64,000 bases of DNA. It comes from CADEFX01 sp963806735. GTDB lineage: Bacteria > Pseudomonadota > Alphaproteobacteria > Rhizobiales > Hyphomicrobiaceae. A model generated the notes under the pieces. The model saw only the letters and a program-made list of their open reading frames with translations. It was not told the DNA's origin and ran no database searches. Shown here one piece after another: positions 1 to 8,795 of the stretch (the first letter of the stretch is position 1; every line of letters begins with the position of its first letter). Where the stretch lies: positions 1-64,000 of the forward strand of contig CAWEBE010000081.1 of the NCBI GenBank assembly GCA_963806735.1, in the 5' to 3' direction. Made by a program: the position numbers and the translations under genes.

Positions 1-519
1 AGCTGCCCAAAGAGCGCACGAGAGCCGAAGTAGCAAGGGCCGCCATACCACGCACTCTCCTCACCGCGCAGGACGTAGAGCTCGATGGTTCTGAGTGGAC
101 GGCCACGCGCCCTGGCCGAAAGCAGGGCCATTAGGCTGGCGATGACGCCGGCAGCGCCATCGAAATTGCCGCCTTGAGGCACGCTGTCGAGGTGCGAGCC
201 TGTGGCCACGGCCGGCAGCGCGGGATCGCGCCCGGGCAGCCGCAAAATTAGGTTGCGCGCCGCGTCCCAGCAAGTTGGAATTTCCCAGATCGCAGCCCAG
301 TCTCTGGATGACTTCCATCGCAGCCGTTTCGCGCGGGCCGTAGGTCTCCCGGCTGATCCCGACCCCGTCAAACGACATTTCCCGGAACGTCTGGAACAAC
401 TGGATGGCAAGTTGCTGCAAGTCGGTGAGAGCGACCTGGGTCTCGGCGCCACCTGCCACGGCTACAGCGTCATTGACCACGGACGCCTCCGTGGGAAACG
501 AGGAGCGGCGCCGGTTCAT
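1..519 (-). CDS. N-carbamoyl-L-amino-acid hydrolase / allantoate amidohydrolase (M20 family), partial, frameshifted
   Basis: Metal-dependent amidohydrolase that removes a carbamoyl group from N-carbamoyl amino acids or allantoate. The first 80 or so residues read in the frame starting at 519 and include SFDGVGISRETYGPRE. From about position 280 the family sequence continues in another frame with TGSHLDSVPQGGNFDGAAGV, the metal-binding His/Asp region of M20 amidohydrolases, and then RGEESAWYG. One extra base in GGAAATTCCC (reverse strand of about 277-286) restores one frame. The gene runs off the left edge, so only about 170 N-terminal residues are seen. It is co-oriented with the IclR, aminotransferase and permease genes. 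With the allantoinase-like gene nearby, allantoate is an attractive substrate (inference). The precise substrate cannot be read from this fragment. Confidence 0.8.
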
Positions 520-631
520 TTTGCGCCGATCTCAGCCCAGAGAGCATCGCATCGTGCCGCGCCCGATCTGCAGACGCAACACGGCAGCGACGCGCTTCCT
601 CGAAGGTTTTCATCGGTCTTCGTTTCACTGC

Positions 632-1495
632 CTATGGTCGAGCTCTCTGTTTCTGCTGAAGTGGGCGCCCTGCCCGCAAGTCGGCGCCTGGCAGTAACCG
701 CCGTGTGCGGCGCCTGTCGGGCTCGTGCTTGCCCACTCGAGCAAGACTTGAGGCAAGTGCGGCCGCGGCGTTCTGCAGTTTTGGGATGAACTGGCGCAGC
801 CGCTGCGGGCTGACACGTACGTTGAGCGCTGCCACGGACAACGCCGCGATAAGCTTGTTCTCCTGCGCCACAACCGGCACTGCCGCGCCAACGATGTGCA
901 GGATGTATTCCTGGTTCGAGATCGCAAAGCCCTGTCCGCGGACCTTGCGGACGTCGGCTATGATATGGTCCGCGCTAGTGCGCGTGTGGCTCGTATAAGC
1001 CTTGCGGCGGCTTCCTCCGAGGTAAGCGCGCAACTCCTCATCCGACAGCCGCGCCAGGAAGAGACGTCCGCTCGATGTGCAGTAGAGAGGCGCCTTGCGG
1101 CCGGCGCGGAACGACAGCATCAAATCCTGCTGAGGCTCGACGCTGGCTATGTAGACCACTTCGTCGCCGACCTGCACGCCCAAGCTGCACATTTCACCGA
1201 TCGACTCTGAGAGCCCGCGCAAAATGGCCTGAGCCGCTACTCTCCCCGATGCAGCGAACAGCACATTGCCGGCAAGTGCGACGAGAGGTCCCGATACCGT
1301 AAGCTGGCGCGATCCCGGTTCACGCTGCAGGTAGCCGAGGCGCTCGAGCTCGATGGCAATGCGGTGGATCGTGGGCGGCGGAATGGAAAGATCAGCGGCG
1401 ATCGTGGACATCGATGCGACGCCTCGGCTTGCAACGGCATCGAGAACCGCCATGACCTTGGCCGAGGGAGAGTTGAGGGCTGCTGACCGGCGCAC
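632..1495 (-). CDS. IclR-family transcriptional regulator
   Basis: 287 residues. An N-terminal winged helix-turn-helix (about residues 10-65, with MSTIAADLSIPPPTIHRIAI as the HTH) is followed by an IclR effector-binding domain (about 80-255). The C-terminal 30 residues are Arg-rich and extend past the usual family end. The GTG start at 1495 is preceded by AAGGAG at a good distance. The gene lies 26 bp after the aminotransferase stop and before the amidohydrolase on the same strand, so it is probably co-transcribed and regulates this catabolic cluster (inference). IclR proteins bind short palindromes, and a candidate lies at 2951-2967. The effector is unknown. Confidence 0.9.
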   Translation of the reverse strand: MRRSAALNSPSAKVMAVLDAVASRGVASMSTIAADLSIPPPTIHRIAIELERLGYLQREPGSRQLTVSGPLVALAGNVLFAASGRVAAQAILRGLSESIGEMCSLGVQVGDEVVYIASVEPQQDLMLSFRAGRKAPLYCTSSGRLFLARLSDEELRAYLGGSRRKAYTSHTRTSADHIIADVRKVRGQGFAISNQEYILHIVGAAVPVVAQENKLIAALSVAALNVRVSPQRLRQFIPKLQNAAAALASSLARVGKHEPDRRRTRRLLPGADLRAGRPLQQKQRARP

Positions 1496-1521
1496 CGAGC
1501 GCTCCTTTTCTTTGCGCGCAG

Positions 1522-2910
1522 TTATTCGGCTGCGATCGGCCGATCGCCCACGGCGAGCGAACTCGACTTACGGAAATCGATGTCCTTGGGAAAGCCGGCC
1601 AAGGCTCGCTGAATGGCGATTTCCAAACGGCCGACCACGTCCTTAATTTCCGCAGCGGTGATGACTAGCGGTGGCGCGAAGCGGAAGTAGTGCTTGACGG
1701 CAATGCCGATGACTTCCTCCAGAGCTGCGTTGTAGCGGATGCGCTCAGCCATGATCGGATCGGGCGCCTTGGACTTCTTGTCCTTGACGATGTCAAGCAT
1801 GCGGTAGAGGCCCTTGCCGCGAACATCGCCGATGCACTCGTACTTGCTCGCAAGCGAGGAGAGCTCGTTCTCAGCAAGTTGCCCGAGAGTCTCGGCCCGG
1901 TCATCGAGCTTGTCGCGCAGCACGATCTGCAACTGCTTCAGGGCGACAGCGGCGGGCAGCGGATCACCTGAGTAAGTGCCGCCCCATGGCAGCCCGCATT
2001 GACCGCGGACCTTCTCGGCGATCTCCGGCGTCGTGATGGTGCCGCAGATGGCGAGGCCGGCAGACAGTCCCTTGCCCCACGTAACGATGTCCGGAGTGAC
2101 CCCGTAATGCTCCATCGCCCACATTTTGCCGGTGCGCGCCGGCGCGAGCTGGCACTCGTCAAGAATAAGCAGGGCGCCCCAGCGCTGCGCGAGCTGGGCC
2201 AAACGGGGCAACCACTCCTTAGGCGGCACGATCATGCCGCCGGGCACCGGAATAGTCTCTGCCATGACGGCAGCGATGTCCTGGCTGGTGACGAACTCGA
2301 GCATTTCCTCGCTCGCACGCAAGCAGGCGACATCGCAGCTCGGATAGGTCAGGTTGATGGGACAACGATAACAGTATGGCGGCAAGAGCGCATTGGCCTT
2401 CGCCGGAAACATGAGCGGCCCAAGCCCCTTCTTGCGATTGCCGCCCACGCTTGTCAGCGCCTCGACAGCGAGGCTGCCACCATGCAATCCGCGGATCATG
2501 GATACAATGTCGAACTTGCCCGTTGCGGCCAGCGCCATTCGCATGGCGATCTCGTTTGCTTCCGAACCCGTCACCGCAAAATTGACGATCTTCAGTTCAC
2601 CCGGTGTATTGGCCCCGAGCAGCTCGGCGAATTCGACCGTCCATGGATTGGAGTACCAGGATGACTCGTGCAGGAAGGCTCCGGCCATCTCCTTGATGAC
2701 CTCGGTCAGCTCCGGATGAGAGTGACCGAGCACCATACACATCATGCCGGAGGTGAGGTCGTAGTACTCGTTGCCGTCCAAATCGACGAGCTTGGTACCC
2801 TTCCCGGCTTTGAAGATGATGCGCGGCGAGTAACGCCAGCCGAACACGGACTTGGCATCGCGGGCCTGGAAGTCGGCATGAACGTTTGAAAAGCGGAACG
2901 TCTTTTCCAT
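1522..2910 (-). CDS. Class III PLP-dependent aminotransferase, 2,2-dialkylglycine-decarboxylase-like
   Basis: 462 residues from the ATG at 2910. An in-frame ATG at 2934 would add eight unlikely residues. Fold-type I PLP features are present: FAVTGSEANEIAMRMA for phosphate binding, LILDECQLAPARTG with the cofactor-ring Asp, and TWGKGLSAGL with the Schiff-base Lys. The segments SGDPLPAAVALKQL and IGDVRGKGLYRML resemble 2,2-dialkylglycine decarboxylase and related class III enzymes. Class III enzymes move amino groups between amino acids or amines and keto acids, some with decarboxylation. In this cluster a role on a ureide- or hydantoin-derived amino compound is plausible but unproven. It sits 142 bp downstream of the EamA permease and 26 bp upstream of the IclR gene. 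Confidence 0.88.
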   Translation of the reverse strand: MEKTFRFSNVHADFQARDAKSVFGWRYSPRIIFKAGKGTKLVDLDGNEYYDLTSGMMCMVLGHSHPELTEVIKEMAGAFLHESSWYSNPWTVEFAELLGANTPGELKIVNFAVTGSEANEIAMRMALAATGKFDIVSMIRGLHGGSLAVEALTSVGGNRKKGLGPLMFPAKANALLPPYCYRCPINLTYPSCDVACLRASEEMLEFVTSQDIAAVMAETIPVPGGMIVPPKEWLPRLAQLAQRWGALLILDECQLAPARTGKMWAMEHYGVTPDIVTWGKGLSAGLAICGTITTPEIAEKVRGQCGLPWGGTYSGDPLPAAVALKQLQIVLRDKLDDRAETLGQLAENELSSLASKYECIGDVRGKGLYRMLDIVKDKKSKAPDPIMAERIRYNAALEEVIGIAVKHYFRFAPPLVITAAEIKDVVGRLEIAIQRALAGFPKDIDFRKSSSLAVGDRPIAAE

Positions 2911-2950
2911 GACCCATGCCCATGCGCTGCACAACGACCCAACAAATCAT

Positions 2951-2967
2951 ATTCTATATTACGGAAT
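2951..2967. promoter_or_regulatory. Candidate IclR-type operator palindrome
   Basis: ATTCTATATTACGGAAT is an imperfect 17-bp palindrome (ATTC-N9-GAAT) in an AT-rich patch just upstream of the aminotransferase start, in otherwise GC-rich DNA. IclR-family operators are often short palindromes with TTCC/GGAA-type arms, and an IclR gene is in the same operon. Assignment is by position and shape only. Confidence 0.45.
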
Positions 2968-3052
2968 TTTGGCATCAAGAAAATGAACCTAAGAGTGTTG
3001 AGGATGACCGCACACGTAGCCCGGCAAGGACGTATGCGCCACGTCCCACCTG

Positions 3053-4033
3053 TCAAAGCTGCCGGCCGAGGTACCCCGCGATGGGCTCGGGAATGGAAAA
3101 CGCATTCAGGATGAGGTGCGTATCGACGGCAATGGTACATGCCCCAAGGATCGAGACTATCGATCCGAGCAAGACAGCAAGTCCGAAGACTTCATGATGT
3201 GGGTTGAACAGAAACGCGAAAACGAAGCGGAAGACGAGCGATAGTTGCAACAGTGGAGTAACGAGCATGATCGGGGCAACAGCCAGGGCGCTGTAGAGAA
3301 ACCCTTGCGCCGCGGCAACGAAAACGCCGGAGGAGACAAACCATCGAGCGTTCTCTGCGCTGACACTCATCACATTGCTGCGTAATGGGCGAATGAGCAG
3401 TCCAACGACAACGGCGGCAGTTGCGGCTGCGTAGGCAACCACGCCGCCGGCCACACCGCTAAGGGGGCCCCCATCAAGTAGGGCTTGGCGGATGACGATG
3501 GGTGAGGTGCCGTAGGCCAGCGCCGCCATGGAGGCAAAGAAGAAACCCACGGCGATGCGCGGAGCAAACATCGTCGGCTCAAGCGGTCTGCTTGATGATT
3601 TGCGAGAGCCGCGCTGGGTGACAAGTGAGCCCGCCACCATCAACACGGCACCAGCCACCTGGAGCATGGTGCAGGGTTCGCGCAGGACGACGACGGCAAG
3701 GACAAGAGTCACGACGGAGTTGAGCTGCATGACGGGTGCGGTCAGGTTGACGCCCGCCGCTTGGCTTGCCCGGAAGTTGCAGTACCGCCCGAACACAAAA
3801 TGCAGAACGCCGGCTGCCGAGAGAGACGCCAAACCCGATGTGGTCAAGCGTCCCAGGCTTTCTGTGGCCCCTGTCAGCAGCGCGACCGCCAAGAAACACG
3901 CAAGGCCAACGGGTATGCTGATGACCATGCCTTGAGCCGGCGTGCCGGTGATGACACCGCGCCGGCCCACAGCGTTGGTCAGGGCAAACGTTGCCGCAGA
4001 GAGGACCGCGAGTACGGCGCCTAAGAGATGCAC
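3053..4033 (-). CDS. EamA/DMT-family permease
   Basis: 326 residues, very hydrophobic, with about ten predicted membrane helices in two EamA repeats. The first starts GAVLAVLSAATFALTNAVGR, and the second starts near residue 160 with FFFASMAALAYGTSPIVI. The start is a GTG at 4033 with GGGAAAA upstream. It is the first gene of the left-running cluster, so it probably moves a substrate or product of the ureide/hydantoin pathway (inference). DMT permeases are drug/metabolite exporters or importers and the direction cannot be told here. Confidence 0.88.
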   Translation of the reverse strand: MHLLGAVLAVLSAATFALTNAVGRRGVITGTPAQGMVISIPVGLACFLAVALLTGATESLGRLTTSGLASLSAAGVLHFVFGRYCNFRASQAAGVNLTAPVMQLNSVVTLVLAVVVLREPCTMLQVAGAVLMVAGSLVTQRGSRKSSSRPLEPTMFAPRIAVGFFFASMAALAYGTSPIVIRQALLDGGPLSGVAGGVVAYAAATAAVVVGLLIRPLRSNVMSVSAENARWFVSSGVFVAAAQGFLYSALAVAPIMLVTPLLQLSLVFRFVFAFLFNPHHEVFGLAVLLGSIVSILGACTIAVDTHLILNAFSIPEPIAGYLGRQL

Positions 4034-4244
4034 GGATTTTCCCTCTGCCCACCGGGCAACGTCTGGCGCCTGACCATCAGGGACATGATGCTAACCGGCA
4101 CTCGTTGCGGCTCGTCAAGAGTGATTGCCCTGGTTGTGGATCTGCTTTGAAGCCAAAGACTGCGACCGGGCGAGGTTGGCTGTCATGGCGGCTCAACGTG
4201 CTACTGTCGGATGTCGCACCGCAAATGCCAAGTTGAACATCTCC

Positions 4245-4910
4245 ATGAAGCGGATCGCTCTCGTCAACCCGAACACGTCAGCGGCGCTCACGACGCTCAT
4301 GGTCGAGATTGCGCGCGAGTGCGCGCCCGGTAACCTGCAGATCGAAGGGCTGACGGCACCGTTCGGCGCTCCGCTCATCACTTGCGATGCGGAACTCGAC
4401 AAGGCCGCAGATGCCGTGCGCGCTCTCGCGCCGGAGCTTGCGAGGCGCGCCGATGCCGTGATCGTGAGCGCCTTTGGCGACCCCGGCGCCGACGAACTGG
4501 CCCGCTCGCTCCGCCGACCTGTGGTCGGGATCGCTGAGGCCGGCATGCGCGCGGCGGCCGCGAACGGACGGCGCTTCGCCGTCGTTACCCACACGGGGCG
4601 CCTGGTGCGACGCATGGCTTGGCGTGCCGAGGAGTTGGGGCTTGGAACGCATTGCGTCGGCGTGCTTGCGACGGAGGGCGATCCGGCTGCGTTGATGGCG
4701 GCGCCCGCCCGACTCGAGAGCGGCTTGTTGGCTCTTGCCAAGCGAGCCGTCGCCGAACTTGGAGCCGAAGCCATAGTCATTGGCGGCGGACCGCTCGGGC
4801 GCGCAGCAATCGCACTGCGCGACAAAGTCGGCGTACCGGTGATCGAGCCGATCCCTGAGGCGGTGCTCCACGTGGCCGGTGTGCTGGGCCTCTCAGCGGC
4901 TACTCGTTGA
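4245..4910 (+). CDS. Asp/Glu/hydantoin racemase-superfamily protein lacking both catalytic cysteines
   Basis: 221 residues from the ATG at 4245, where family homology starts (MKRIALVNPNTS). The Asp/Glu racemase fold is clear: NPNTS near the start, AFGDPGADELARSL, PVVGIAEAGM, and IVIGGGPLGR near the end. Racemases of this superfamily use two cysteines, one before FGDPG and one in an (I/V)xGC motif. Here these places hold Ala and Gly. It may therefore be a non-racemising relative or use another chemistry. It runs opposite to the permease and converges on the allantoinase-like gene with an 11-bp overlap. Role in allantoin or hydantoin stereochemistry is inference from context. Confidence 0.8.
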   Translation: MKRIALVNPNTSAALTTLMVEIARECAPGNLQIEGLTAPFGAPLITCDAELDKAADAVRALAPELARRADAVIVSAFGDPGADELARSLRRPVVGIAEAGMRAAAANGRRFAVVTHTGRLVRRMAWRAEELGLGTHCVGVLATEGDPAALMAAPARLESGLLALAKRAVAELGAEAIVIGGGPLGRAAIALRDKVGVPVIEPIPEAVLHVAGVLGLSAATR

Positions 4911-5823
4911 GGCCTTTGCCTGGATAGGGGTGCGTCGCCATCCAATGGCGCGCGATATCGAGCCGGCGCGCCACCCACACACCGTCGTGCTGCATGATGT
5001 GGTCGAGCAGCCGTTCCAGTCCCACGGCGCGGGCGGGATGCCCGATCAGCCGCATGTGCAGTCCGACCGACATCATCTTCGGTGTCTTCGCACCTTCCTT
5101 GTAGAGCATGTCGAAGGCATCGCGGACGAAGGAGAACCAATCGTCCGAGGTGCCGACCCAGCCAGCGTACTTGCCGTCGTTGTTGGTGAGAGAGTAGGGC
5201 ACGATAAGGTGCGGCCGACCGTTGACCGTCTTCCAGAACGGCAGCTCGTCGCCATAGTAGTCGGAGTTGTAGAGAAAGCCGCCCTCCTCGACGACCAAGC
5301 GGCGCGTGTTGATGCCGGGCCCATAGCGGCAGTACCAGCCGAGGGGGCGCTCGCCCACCGTCGTCTGTAGCGACGCGACAGCCTTGCGGATGTGCTCGCG
5401 CTCCTCGGCTTCGGTCAGCTCGAAATGCTTGATCCAGCGCCAGCCGTGGCAGCAAACATCGAAGCCCGAGACGCGGATGGTGTCGGCGGCGGGCTTGTGG
5501 CGCTCCAGGGCGAGTGCGCAACCGAACACCGTCATCGGTAGCTTGCGTTCCTGAAACAGCCGCATCAGCCGCCAGAAGCCGACCCTGCTGCCATATTCGA
5601 ACATTCCCTCGCCGGCGAGGTCGCGGCCCTTGACCCCGTGGTTGAGGCCATGCGCCTCGGTCAGGCCAAGCTCGGTGAACCCCTCACCGTCCTGCATCGA
5701 GGGCTCGGAGCCTTCCTCGTAGTTCATGACGAAGTTCACGGCGAGCCGCGCGCCACCTGGCCATTTTGGGTCCGGCGGGTTGGCGCCGTAGCCGATGAGG
5801 TCCCGGTCATAGGTCTGGCTCAT
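4900..5823 (-). CDS. puuE: PuuE-type allantoinase / polysaccharide deacetylase-family hydrolase
   Basis: 307 residues from the ATG at 5823, which has GGAG seven to ten bases upstream; a longer ORF to 5874 has no such site. The N-terminus RDLIGYGANPPDPKWPGGAR and AVNFVMNYEEGSEPSMQDGE match the metal-independent allantoinase PuuE group of the polysaccharide deacetylase (NodB) superfamily. VCCHGWRWIKH and LGWYCRYGPGINT follow in the expected order. PuuE opens the hydantoin ring of allantoin to give allantoate. The adjacent racemase-like gene, amidohydrolase, aminotransferase and permease make ureide degradation the best reading of this block. A related cyclic-amide substrate is possible. Confidence 0.82.
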   Translation of the reverse strand: MSQTYDRDLIGYGANPPDPKWPGGARLAVNFVMNYEEGSEPSMQDGEGFTELGLTEAHGLNHGVKGRDLAGEGMFEYGSRVGFWRLMRLFQERKLPMTVFGCALALERHKPAADTIRVSGFDVCCHGWRWIKHFELTEAEEREHIRKAVASLQTTVGERPLGWYCRYGPGINTRRLVVEEGGFLYNSDYYGDELPFWKTVNGRPHLIVPYSLTNNDGKYAGWVGTSDDWFSFVRDAFDMLYKEGAKTPKMMSVGLHMRLIGHPARAVGLERLLDHIMQHDGVWVARRLDIARHWMATHPYPGKGLNE

Positions 5824-6406
5824 GCGTCGGTCTCCGGATCGGTTCACCTCGCAGCATACCAGCCCCGGCATCACGCGTCGTCTCGTTGGCTGTCATCAAA
5901 AGTCGCGGTGATCCTCATGGCAAGTTACTTGTGCCGTCATCTCCATCCACCTGCTCCGTACAAACCGGTAGCCTATAAGGGAGCTGCTGCAACGGCGTGG
6001 CCGGGAGCACAACCATGACCGCGATAGCGAACGGGCGCAGCTTGGATACCTGAGACTGCACGCCTCAGACGCGACGGAGCTGCAGCCCGACGGGCTCCCC
6101 GTAGCTCCCTCGGAGGCCAGTCCCCCGCGTCCCGCCGCGTGAGACTAAAGACTAACCGGAGGCTCGGTCGTCCGCTTCACCGGGCCCCGACGCTTCGGCT
6201 TGCCGGACCGATTCCTGGAGCGGTTAGGTGCGCGAGCGGGCGGCGCACCTCGGCGATCTGCCTTGGCCGAGCCGCACTGGCGGTGGAGTGTTGGCCCGGC
6301 AGACTACAGGGCCAGTGCTCTCTATTCGCGCTAGGGCGCATCATGGGCATGCCATAGCGGACGCGCTGTGTAGCTGGGGGCTGCGCCCCAGTTCCCGTGC
6401 GCAGGG
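5824..6406. other. Gene-free stretch left of the first attachment site
   Basis: I see no convincing gene here. It is rich in small GC hairpins around 6010-6240, but I could not fit a tRNA, tmRNA tag or RNase P RNA. The ORFs present have no recognisable protein character. Confidence 0.5.
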
Positions 6407-6466
6407 AAGTGGGAAATTTCCGCCGAAAACTCACGGAAAGCTGCTGGAAGGTCGGGTTTCCCACTT
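6407..6466. repeat. 10-bp perfect inverted repeat next to att core
   Basis: AAGTGGGAAA at 6407-6416 and TTTCCCACTT at 6457-6466 form a perfect inverted pair 35 bp left of the att core at 6501. The boxes differ from the GGTACACA pairs of the islands to the right. They could be integrase arm sites of a different element ending at 6518 (inference). Confidence 0.5.
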
Positions 6467-6500
6467 GGCGCCAAGCCCTTGATTTGTATGAATGCGCGCA

Positions 6501-6518
6501 GTCCTCTTCTGGGCACCA
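6501..6518 (+). repeat. Attachment-site core copy 1 (tRNA 3'-end sequence)
   Basis: GTCCTCTTCTGGGCACCA, identical to 21441-21458 and one mismatch from 37951-37968. It has the layout of the last 18 nt of a tRNA gene: two T-loop bases, the 3' T-stem CCTCT, acceptor TCTGGGC, discriminator A and CCA. The upstream T-loop TTCGA is missing, so this is not an intact tRNA. It lies 87 bp before the integrase start. Confidence 0.8.
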
Positions 6519-6584
6519 ATACACAGCGGAATGCCTGTAATTCCGCTACTTATTGATGGAGCAAGGGTTTCTGCCTCTCTGGCT

Positions 6585-6605
6585 GGTACACAAGAGAGGT
6601 ACACA
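6585..6605 (+). repeat. Paired GGTACACA boxes, probable integrase arm sites
   Basis: GGTACACA at 6585-6592 and 6598-6605. The second covers the A of the integrase ATG. The same pair, 13 bp apart, recurs next to the att cores at 21359-21379 and 37870-37890. Arm-site binding, with possible autorepression of the integrase, is inference. Confidence 0.6.
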
Positions 6606-8217
6606 TGATCCTCCGAATGCCGCGTCCTTGGCGTCACCCAATCACCGCTCAGCTCTATAACCGCGCTCGTCTTCCAGCCGACGTAGGCAAGCACTTTGCT
6701 GGACGAACTATCACCGTGGAAGTGGGTGGCCAGACCACCAGAGTGAAGCTTAACTCGCACATCAAAGTCTCGCTCAGAACGAAGCACGCCGCTGAGGCAC
6801 GTCCGCGTCATGCATCGGTGCAATCACAGCTTGAGCAATGCTGGGCTGCGGAGCGCAACGGTGCCGTATCGCTGAGCCACAAGGAAATCATGGCGCTGGC
6901 TGGTCTCTGGTATCGGCAGATGGTTGCTGACCATGAAGATGACCCCGGAGATGCCGCGGATTGGGAGGTTTACCAGGGCTTGCTGGCTGATGGATTGGCC
7001 TACCTCGATCCCGACAGCGACGGCGTATCCAGCGAACCTTACAGTCCAAGAGATGGTATTCGGCTGCTCATCCGCCATGGCGTCCACATTGAGCCCGTGC
7101 TTGAAGCCCGAGGCTTGAAAGTGGATGAGGCGACACGCCTCAAGCTGATCGAGCAAGTGGCCATCTCGCTCTGCATGGCTGCCGAGACCTTGATACGCCG
7201 AGCCTCTGGTGACTACGGCCCTGACAGATACGTCGAGCGCTATCCTGTATGGACGCGCAGTAAGCCCGCCTCTTGCAACACCCAGGGCGGGCCGACGCTG
7301 ATGCAGTTATTCTCTGGATGGGCCAAGGAGGGTCGCCCGGCACAATCCACGTTTGATCAGTGGCGTTCATACGTCGCGAGCTTTCAGGAGTTCGTTGGCC
7401 AGGACAGGGCGAGTGAGATAGGACGCCAGCACATTCGTGGGTGGAAAGACCACCTGCTCGACCTCGGTAACTCCGCCAAAACAATCAACGGGAGCAAGCT
7501 CGCTGCCTTGGGGGCCATCTTCAGTTGGGGCGTGGAGAACGATCTGGTCGCCCTGGACCCCACCAAAGGCATCAAGGTCAAGCAAAAGCGAAAAGCCGGT
7601 CAGAGGATGCTTGGCTTCGAGAAGACGGAGGCCGCAGTGATCCTCCGCGCTTCGGCAAAGGCGAGTAGTCCCGTCTTTCGGTGGGTTCCCTTGCTCTGCG
7701 CACAATCGGGTGCTCGGGTCTCCGAGGTTTGCCAGCTTCGGGGCGTGGACATCCGCCGGGAAGATGGCATCTGGGTGATGGCTTTCCGAGCGGAGGCGGG
7801 GTCACTGAAGACGCAAGGATCGGAGCGCAGGGTCCCCCCCTCCACCCGCATGTGCTCGAAGCGGGCTTTCTAGACTTCGTGAGCAGCAAGGGGACTGGAC
7901 CCCTATTCTACGACCCTGGGCGTCGCAAGTTGGATGCGAAGCGGCCTCAGGCCAAGATCGTGGCAAAGAAGGTCGCCCGCTGGGTCCATACACTTGGCAT
8001 TGAAGTGGGACGACAGCACAGAAAGGACCCGAACCACGCATGGCGGCACTTGTTTCGCACCCTCGGTCGGGACATCGGTGAGAGCGAAGTGTCGCTTGCG
8101 ATTACTGGACACGCATTTTCGAGCGTGGGCCAGAGATACGGCGAGGTAACTCTGGCAACGATGAGGAAGGTTGTCGCCCGCATTCCGCTGCCAGGGGTGG
8201 CAGACAAACAAGGGTGA
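6605..8217 (+). CDS. int: Tyrosine recombinase (island integrase), frameshifted
   Basis: About 536 residues if the break is closed. Frame 1 (6605 to about 7840) holds the N-terminal and SAM-like core-binding region (around QLFSGWAKEGRPAQSTFDQW) and the first catalytic Arg in SGARVSEVCQLRG. The frame changes at a run of seven C at 7834-7840. The other frame carries LHPHVLEAGFLDFV, then HAWRHLFRT (HxxR), ITGHAF and YGEVTL with the Tyr nucleophile, to the stop at 8217. All catalytic residues are present across the two frames. It lies just inside att core 1 and reads into the island, the usual place for an integrase using a tRNA site. The break may be a homopolymer error or a real inactivation. 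Confidence 0.88.
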
Positions 8218-8687
8218 GCTACGCCGTCAGTGCGGCTTAGCCAGGGCCATTCAGGGATCATCCAGAGCGGGGTGAAGACAGGACTGCGAGGTCCAACCCT
8301 CGCTCTAACGCTGCTTATCCAACACTCGCATCCATGAGGGTCACAACCCATAGAGCAAGACGATGAGACGAGCGAGCGGGTTGGCCGTTCAATCTATCTC
8401 CACCCACATCGCCACAGTCCCGCATTGAGAGCGAGAAGGATAGTTGCGGGATCACCTGAAATGGTTGGCGGGTCATTTTCGGGACATCCGTTAGGGGGCT
8501 TGGATAGAAGCACTAGGGGTAGCCTTCAATCGCAATCCAGTGGGGAGTAACGAGTAGGCGATCCGCGAGTACGCAGCGGACCTTCCAATGCCCCGCACGG
8601 CGTTACCCCCTTTACGGAAATTCTAGTCACGTCCTATCGTTGCCGTCTAATACAAAGGTAGCAAGATCACCGAAGCGGAAATGAAAA
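8218..8687. other. Gene-free stretch after the integrase
   Basis: No ORF here has protein character and no RNA gene was recognised. It lies between two convergent genes. Confidence 0.5.
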
Positions 8688-8717
8688 GGCGTCGGCGATG
8701 AGACAAACACCGACGCC
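8688..8717 (-). terminator. Rho-independent terminator for the leftward GNAT-like gene
   Basis: GGCGTCGG (8688-8695) and CCGACGCC (8710-8717) form a perfect 8-bp stem with a 14-nt loop. On the minus strand the hairpin is followed by TTTTCATTT. It lies about 80 bp past the stop of the leftward gene. Confidence 0.7.
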
Positions 8718-8795
8718 CCTCACTGGACGTGAGTTGGACCCAGCATTCCAGGTCCATGATCCGAACCTAGATAGCGCTTGAATTGTTCCGGCCCG

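Noticed and set aside
4193..5521. 442-codon ORF overlapping the racemase-like and allantoinase genes
   Set aside because: Arg/Ala/Ser-rich shadow frame; both real genes have clear families.
6010..6340. tmRNA or RNase P RNA suggested by many small hairpins
   Set aside because: No tag frame ending in Ala-Ala-stop and none of the conserved RNase P core words was found.
6490..6518. Intact tRNA ending at the att core
   Set aside because: The 3' half of the T-arm and the acceptor are present, but the TTCGA loop and the rest of the cloverleaf are not upstream at any of the three copies.
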